Assembly (NCBI GenBank): GCA_035610365.1
Contig: CM069432.1
Location: forward strand, 83,022,520 to 83,086,519
Origin: Aquatica leii
Taxonomy: Eukaryota > Arthropoda > Insecta > Coleoptera > Lampyridae
Direction of reading: 5' to 3'
DNA: 64,000 nucleotides
Shown here: positions 57,710-64,000 of the stretch, in pieces
Position numbering within the stretch: the stretch's first letter is position 1
Layout: each line of letters opens with the position of its first letter
Translations under genes and position numbers: made by a program
The notes under the pieces: model-generated
Told to the model about the DNA's origin: nothing
Seen by the model: only the letters and a program-made list of their open reading frames with translations
The model's database searches: none

Positions 57710-60700
57710 TTTAAAATGGTGGTTGACCTAAAGAATTAATCCTGATAAGTTGTGTGACTTTGTTAACTGTTTTTTCAAAAATCAGACGATGGTCTTTTAA
57801 TTTCAGTTTAATTGATAGATTTTTTTAATAAAAAAGCATAATATTAAAATTTGACAGTTTTTTTTAAATTTTTGTTTAATTGTTAAGCCAATACTTTATA
57901 TTTATGAATCCATTTTACGAATTAAATAAAGTTTAATTGTTATCAACTGTTCGAGCAATAAAATGTTGTATTCAACTCGTTCTTGTCTAAACTGGACAAT
58001 TGTTTCCGTCCTAGACTTTTAAAATCCTGGCTTCACTAAACTGTGAAAATGTTTACTCGTAAAAAAAAACGCCTAATTTACACAGGAACTCGTTAAATAA
58101 TTAACTATTGTGCTACTACTATAACATCGTTAACAGTTTTCAATTTTCATTCAATCTGTAGCGACTAGATTAAGTTTGTGTGTCAATTCGCTTTCCAAAA
58201 GTTTAATAAAATATAAAGTACTTCAAAATAAAACAATTTATATTCGTGTTATTTTGATTGTTAAAAACATAACTAACAATTTAGACCAAATTTAGGAACT
58301 AACATAATTATTATTAACTTTAACTTTTAACATTGTAACTTACAATATTAAAAAAGACAGTCGACTATTGCAGATTCGCTTAAAAGTAAAACGAAATGAT
58401 AAATACATCAATAACTGAAAGATTTCTTATATAAGTCATAATAAAATATTCGATTATAGAACTTGGATCAATGTTTCCAATTATATACTACATCTATGTA
58501 CTTATGGTTGCATATTACACAAAAAAAACTGTATATTAAATTTGATGTTAGAACACGTTTAGTGAAACTAACTGTAAGAAAACGTTTAAAAAACTTTTGT
58601 TTAATTACCGATTAATGAATAATGATACACAAACAAACAAAGACTGATAGATGTAAAATACCAGAAAGTCATGAGACTAAACTTAAGAGGATGTGAGCAC
58701 AAGAGGATGTCAGCACTTAAAAATATAATTTAAAATTTTCCTCACAATTATGACAATAATTAAAAAAACTCATTCGAATACAAATTGCAGCGAAAATAAA
58801 TATAAAGGCAACAATAGTTTTATATATTATCTTGGTACAAAAGCCGACACAATCCACAAAGAAGGTATAGCCTCAATATGCATATTATTTATTATTCAGG
58901 ATAAGCATAGCGTACATAAGAAAAGAGCTGTGAACCCTAAGAAGTATTGAGAGCTACATTAGCATTCATTTAATGCTCTAAGTCCTTACAGAGGCATCAT
59001 ACAAACCTCTCCCGTTACATTCCATGCCGGCCATTATGTTTGGAGATGCGCCAAAACATCTCAAACTTACTTTTATAGAATTATATTAACACAATAGGAC
59101 ATTAAAATTTATTGTCATTAAAAATGTATCTACATGCAACTAATTTAAATGTATTTAACAGTTGGTTATTTAATTATCAAAGAAAATCTACATACTGCAT
59201 TCAATTAATTAAAATGTTCAATAAGAATAAAATATTATATTCGTGTTTGCATTACACATTTAAATCCAATTACGTATTGCTTTTGTACCGAGAAATTTTG
59301 AATATTCATTAATGTTTATTGTGTTACCATATTACGCTTTATTACATCTTTAAAATTCTAAATTTGTGTAGGATGTGATGCGTTTCTACACTTGTGTAAC
59401 AATGTGGTTAAATGTGTTAAATTTCTTTAGAACTTTCGTTTCAGAATTGTACATGATTTGAATGCAAACTTTTTTTGATTTTAGATCCAGTAATTAATGC
59501 AAAAAATAATATAATAGTTCTACTAATCCAAGAAATTTATTAATAACACGGCTGTCGATCTACATAGGCGTTCTTACGATATCTACATATATATCTGGTT
59601 TCAAAAATATATTTTTTTTTAATTTTTTTTATTTTATTAATCATCAATCAATTTTTATATTTTTTTATTTATTGTATTAATTAGTTATATAATAAAATAA
59701 AAAACAAACACATATTGTCCCAATGTAAAATGTGGAATTTTTAAATAATTTTATGTATATTATTATTATCATTATTATTATTATTATTATTATTACTATT
59801 CTTATATATGTACATTTACGTGTTTGTTTGAAAAAAAGATATTAATGTCTCTTTAGAAATGCAAACTATTACTATGTAGATACATATTAAATATAATCTT
59901 CCGATTTTTATGTTACTTCCTTCATAGCTAGTTAAAATACGATATTTGTTTGAATTGTTTAAATAGTCCAATAATACTCAACTTAAATCAGCTTAATAAT
60001 CTTAATAATAAAAAATGTATAAACAACATTGCAGAGTGGTTTGGTTGATAGACATAATCGATGATTTCAATAATATTGCAAAATATTATCATTGGAACAA
60101 TGACAAAAAAAGGAAATATAATTATAAACAATGCGCAGAATTTATTTAAATAACTAGTTTTGGGTAATACGTAGATTCTATAAAATCAATGTATTTATTT
60201 AATGAAATGGTTTCTATCTAAACGATTAATTTTAGTATTAGTGGTCAGTTCATTTCAATAATCTTCGTTCTCAATAAGATATAGATTATTTTCATTGGAT
60301 TTATTTCAATAAAAGTTTCATATTTTTTTAAAGAAAAAACAGTATTTATTTATTGAATAAGTAGTTTTGCAATGAAACTTCTCACTGATTACAAAAAAAT
60401 ATAATTTAAATTAATTTGAAACTTAAAAATAATTTTGAAAAAAATTACGAACAGAAAAAGAAAATTCATAATATTCATTAATTACACTAATAATTATATT
60501 AATCTCAAAGAGTGTAAAGACGGATACGAACTGCGTGGGAACTTGTCAATTATGTGATGAGAGCGTTGGTCTTTCTTGTGAAGCTTATTGGTAATAAGTT
60601 TGCAAAAGTAAAGAAGACCGGTTAGGGTGATAAAAAGTTGGTACTTGGTCCTTAATGCATTGGAATGCAGGTTACAAGAGATATTTTAATTAAATGGTAT

Positions 60701-60845
60701 AGAAAAACTAATTTAGCAAAAAATGATAGGACTGTCAATGAACTTTGAAAAACTGGAAAAAAAACTAGTGTGGTCGCTACACGACTTTCCTATAAGGAAT
60801 GAGAAGAAATGTCTATATATTTTTTTAAAGTTATGTTGAAGTGAT
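57710..60845. other. Three kilobases without recognised gene; microsatellite at 59760
   Basis: AT-rich. It contains a direct repeat AAGAGGATGT(G/C)AGCAC (58684 and 58701) and an ATT microsatellite (about 59760-59800). Around 60640-60800 broken frames (RDILIKWYRKTNLAKNDRTV) have a vague HTH look. No family can be named. Confidence 0.4.
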
Positions 60846-60847
60846 AT

Positions 60848-60948
60848 TTACACGTTTGTATTGACTTCCTAGCATGCTATAATTTTTTTGAAATTTTTCT
60901 TTTCTATTTCAATGAGATGTAACCGAAATATGGCAAATTGAGCTTATG
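60848..60948 (-). repeat. Dispersed repeat, copy 2
   Basis: Reverse-oriented counterpart of 3175-3275 (TTGACTTCCTAGCATGCTAT, then AACCGAAATATGGCAAATTG). Confidence 0.7.
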
Positions 60949-61009
60949 TTGTCATATCAAATAACATTTATATTTGTGCTCCTCAATATTACTTTACCGT
61001 CAATAAAAA

Positions 61010-61605
61010 TTATTAGTTTCTCTTCAAGATATAGGATTTTTTTCTAAAAAAATCGTCGCAGGCAGGATTCTAACCTATATATTATTTGTGAATTTATTTG
61101 AAATTATAAATAAAATATCTAATATTGTTAATGTTAGAAAATGTTTTATTTAAATAAACGGTTAGAAACAATTATCCCTATAAGAAACTAAAAATAATTC
61201 AAATTATTTACATACGCACAAAATTACATAAGAAAAACTGTTAAAAGTAGGGTATACACCCACTTTCGGTTTCTTTATCAAACCCATCTTTTAACAAAGT
61301 AGAGAGAATATAAAAAGCCAGCTTCATACCAAATTTTAAGTTACTAGGACTTTTGGTTCGAGAGTTATCGTGGGTACATCCAAAGATAATCTAAGAAAGA
61401 TGCAGCACCCCGTGCATAAACAAGTCAAAAGGAAAAAAAAATAAGGAAAAATTGTTAGTTTTAACGTATCTTGCTTTCCCCACAAGATCAAGTTTTTTTT
61501 TTAATATCGTCGCAGGCAGGATTCGAACCTAGATTATATACTGAATTTACTTTAAATTATAAATCAAATAACTAATAAACTGTTAATGTTAGAAAAAATG
61601 TAAAA
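61010..61605 (-). repeat. Direct-repeat pair with tRNA-like 3' motif, enclosing a dispersed repeat
   Basis: About 130 bases at 61010-61145 recur at 61465-61605, including TCGTCGCAGGCAGGATTC and ACTGTTAATGTTAGAAAA-like strings. On the minus strand the second copy reads AGGTTCGAATCCTGC followed by CTGCGACGA and a run of A, like a tRNA T-arm, acceptor end and A-tail. The first copy has one change in the B-box. No full tRNA cloverleaf is present, so this is best seen as a SINE-like or tRNA-derived remnant. Between the copies lies the second copy (61215-61382) of the dispersed repeat seen at 31045. Confidence 0.55.
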
Positions 61606-61624
61606 ACTGCACAAGGTAATAGCA

Positions 61625-62960
61625 GTCGTAAAAATAAGATTTCTTACAGAGATAGGACAAAAAAAGCAAACGAAGAAAAACTAATTGCCGATGTAAAACA
61701 GCATATCACATCAGTTTTAGCTGCTAGAAATGATTTCAAAGATTTAGAAGAAGCAGAACAAATTGCTGTTTCTAGTTTATTAGAACTGGTTTCTGATTGA
61801 AGAAAAGTCGTACACAGTGAGGATCTAGTTAAACTATTTATTAGAGCAATCGATTCCGATAAAAAATTATATTCATTGACTAGTTTACATTCTTTTAAAC
61901 TCTTAGATTCAATTATACTGTTATATAATTTTCATTTTCCACAGGCGGATGTAAAAAAATTATCAGTAAAAGAACAAATCATTGTGACTTTTATAAAACT
62001 TAAAACTGTATTTCGATATGTAGTCCTTGCATCCAGGCGCGGCTTCAGAGGGGAGGGGCGGTGGGCTAGGCCCCCCCCCGGACATTGAAAATAATACTGA
62101 AGTTTTTCTCACTTTGTATGTAATACATTCGCTTTTTTTAATAGTTGTATAATTTATGATGCTTTATCGCTTGCAAGTAAAAGCTTGGTGCATAAAATTT
62201 TATATTAACGCCATATTCAATACATTATTATTTAAAAATGTGATGAGGAACCCCCCCTCCCCGCTTTAAACTGATGGAGCCCCCACCGAAATAAACTGCT
62301 GGAGCCGCGCCTGCTTGCATTATTATTCAATGTTATTTGTAGCAAAACATGTAAAGTCATATTTAGGAATATAATATTTAAATTAGCAGTTATTTAAAAA
62401 CCAGTTATAGTTTGGCTAACTAAAAACGAGATTAGAAATAGTTTACCCAAATGCTTTGAAAAATATTCAAATGTGAAAGTAGTAGTGAACTGTATTGAAT
62501 TAAGCGTTTAGAAACCTAAATGTTTGTGTTGCAAAATAAGAACTTGATCACATTATAAAGGTGGTCATACAATTAAATTCATGACAGGAGTATTTCCAGG
62601 TGGTATAATCAGTTTTATCAGTAAAGCATATGGAGGAAGAGTTTCGGACAAGGCTATCTTTGTACAAAGTGGCTTAGTCATGATGGATAAGGGATTTTGA
62701 TTTAAAGAAATTTTTCAAAGACTTTATAAAATTTGTGAGACCTCCGTTTCTCAGGAAAAGACAGCAACTTACTGAAACAAATCGAAAACAAATGTTAAAA
62801 TTGCCAGAGCACGTGTGCACATTCAACGATTAAATCAGAGGATTATATTGTTTGACATTTGCTAGAAAACTTTGCCATGAACACTCTGTGCCAAAAATTA
62901 AAACCGTTTTTACTGTTTTTGTTCAGTGGTAAACTTATCTGCACCAATTTTAAGTAAATA
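61625..62960 (+). mobile_element. ISL2EU-like (DDE_Tnp_4) transposase remnant
   Basis: TKKANEEKLIADVKQHITSV (about 61652-61710), EAEQIAVSSLLELVSD and SLHSFKLLDSIILLYNFHF (about 61882-61940) match the N-terminal helices. VKEQIIVTFIKLKTVFRYVV (about 61966-62027) then continues, past an inserted MITE, as LALLFNV, SKTC: the HTH before the DDE domain. KVVVNCIELSV (about 62480) holds the first catalytic position, where Asp reads Asn. HYKGGHTIKFMTGVFPGGII then SFISKAYGGRVSDKAIFVQS (about 62553-62670) is the highly conserved core with the SDKA box. MMDKGF and FVRPPFLRKRQQLTE follow, with later C-terminal pieces. Multiple breaks make it inactive. No THAP domain is visible just upstream. Confidence 0.75.
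62034..62313. mobile_element. 280-bp hAT-type MITE
   Basis: It begins CAGGCGCGGCTTCAG and ends CTGGAGCCGCGCCTG (15-base TIRs, one mismatch). It is flanked by CTTGCATC (62026-62033) and CTTGCATT (62314-62321), an 8-bp target duplication with one change. CAG...CTG ends plus an 8-bp duplication define a hAT. Removing it restores the transposase motif VVLALLFNV. The interior has runs of C and no coding. Confidence 0.9.
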
Positions 62961-62999
62961 TAGTATTTGTCTTAAGACTTTAATAAACAAAGGATACTT

Positions 63000-63875
63000 T
63001 TATGCATTATCTTTATTTTTCTCACATTTAAAGTGCAATATTTTATTAATATAATTGAAATGTAATTTTTCTATCAGATTTTGGTTATACATTTCATCAT
63101 ATTTAACATTTATGTTTAGATAACTGTTATCGAATGATAAGTACAATATAAAATCACCCTCATTAAAGTTTAATAATGTCATCCTTAATTGTATTAGGGC
63201 ATAGTTCATATGCTTTTTCTTAAGCTGTATATCAGTATCGATAGCTACTAAGAATTTGCAGATATTTAGGAAACTAATAGCTGAAGCATTTGATTAATAA
63301 AAACAAACTATAGCTTTTCTATTTTTACTTAAATATAGACATTTAATAGTTTTAAAGGTTTTCCATTTATGATTATTACGCCATCGGAAGTATAAGCCAA
63401 CTATGGTTGTTTATTGCTAACGACAAGACCTATTTCAAATACAGTGTGGCCAGTGTGCTCACAATATAATGTTCTGGCTTTAGATTTATGTTCTAGACCA
63501 TGTGGTGTATTTATGGACTAAAAGAATTTTGGCCAAAAATAATTGACTGATTTCGTTGCCCAATCACCTAAGCCATAGGTAAAAATAGACTAGCGGCACC
63601 TTGAGCCAGTAATGAGGAATTGTCTTTCGTTGTACCAAAGTTCTTTATTAAACTTTGATAATGCAGCAGTGCTTTTTATATCTACATTATTTAGTTCAAG
63701 ATAAAATTCTTCGCAGCAGTTGTGTAAAAAATTAAAAGACGGTAAACGGTCAAGTAAATTGATCTCTGTACAATTTTGAAGTAAATCGTCTAATTCTGAT
63801 GATTACTTGGCATCAAACACAACTACTTCATGTGTTTTTTCTACGCTTTCTCTGCGTCCAATTCTAATAACAATT
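63000..63875 (-). pseudogene. YqaJ-domain (exonuclease-like) insect gene copy, broken
   Basis: The minus strand reads, in order, NERQFLITGSRCR, FTYGLGDWATKSVNYFWPKF, LEHKSKARTLYCEHTGHTVF, EIGLVVSNKQP and LAYTSDGVIIINGKPLKLL (about 63640-63350). Near the end come KKKHMNYALIQLRMTLLNFN and EGDFILYLSFDNSYLNINV (about 63218-63100). Together these match the YqaJ-type nuclease fold (P-W-x-x-x-S-x-D-G-V, then E-I-K-C-P, then Y-x-x-Q-x-Q-x-x-x-x-L) in a multicopy insect family that also carries a SWIM finger. The E-I-K-C-P strand, with catalytic Glu and Lys, is lost between 63340 and 63220. Upstream sequence (DDLLQNCTEINLLDRLPSFN) may be its linker. It is broken in several places. The upstream half would lie past the right edge. 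Confidence 0.65.
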
Positions 63876-64000
63876 GCAAAATATATACTAACAAAAATCT
63901 ACAGGGTGAATTATGGAAATACCAATATGCTCTCACAATTGGTGATTATAACTCTATCTGCTTAGCCTTATTTTATACATGTAATAAAATATAGGTATGT

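Noticed and set aside
61500-61560. tRNA gene on the minus strand
   Set aside because: Only T-arm and acceptor-like bases are present; no D-arm, anticodon arm or pairing 5' acceptor strand.
1-64000. CRISPR array, operons, ribosome binding sites or other bacterial features
   Set aside because: No regularly spaced repeats or dense gene runs; all recognisable content is eukaryotic transposon or insect-type gene remnant.

Overview
This window is strongly AT-rich, repeat-dense eukaryotic DNA with no long open host gene. The recognisable protein remnants point to an insect: IS630-Tc1-mariner, pogo/Tigger, PIF/Harbinger, hAT, Crypton-like, CACTA-like and ISL2EU-like transposases, an R4/Dong-like LINE, BEL/Pao fossils, and pieces of insect multicopy SWIM and YqaJ-domain genes. 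The order of insect cannot be fixed from the sequence alone. All calls were made by reading translations and inverted or direct repeats by eye; no search was run.

Layout. 0-5 kb: a minus-strand exon that may be a TAZ-type (CBP-like) gene, an IS630-like element with TA-flanked ends (814-2157) and a pogo/Tigger tail (3.5-4.3 kb). 5-16 kb: a CG-rich hairpin, a TIR-ended repeat that recurs at 21 kb, a 2.6-kb mariner-like element with roughly 300-bp TIRs (6.88-9.5 kb), four kilobases without recognised content, a foldback, and a second IS630-like remnant (14.7-15.7 kb). 16-24 kb: a Crypton-type tyrosine recombinase fragment, a BEL/Pao fossil piece, a Tc1 remnant and a mariner-type remnant within a TIR pair. 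26-29 kb: a long hairpin, a THAP-like exon, and a SWIM-finger gene copy cut in two by a 1.26-kb TIR element with a perfect 9-bp target duplication. 29-37 kb: a ZBED5/Charlie-like hAT remnant, a foldback and a long BEL/Pao fossil. 37-47 kb: IS630-like, Helitron-like, CACTA-like, PIF/Harbinger and Tc1 remnants. 49.6-54.9 kb: an R4/Dong-like LINE split by three younger insertions, the last a nearly whole mariner-like element with about 157-bp TIRs; a second LINE meets its tail in the opposite orientation. 56-58 kb: paired CG-rich hairpins and a second tyrosine recombinase fragment. 61-64 kb: an ISL2EU-like transposase interrupted by a 280-bp hAT-type MITE, then a YqaJ-domain gene remnant running towards the right edge.

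How the parts relate. There is no operon or pathway here. The biology is insertion history: the nested LINE, the interrupted SWIM copy and the MITE inside a transposase give relative ages. The SWIM piece (27-29 kb) and the YqaJ piece (63-64 kb) look like the two halves of one insect gene family (inference). The best candidates for something undescribed are the recurrent CG-rich hairpin islands (about 5.3, 50.1, 56.3 and 56.9 kb), the nearly identical-armed foldback at 50.8-51.5 kb, and the element that split the SWIM gene.
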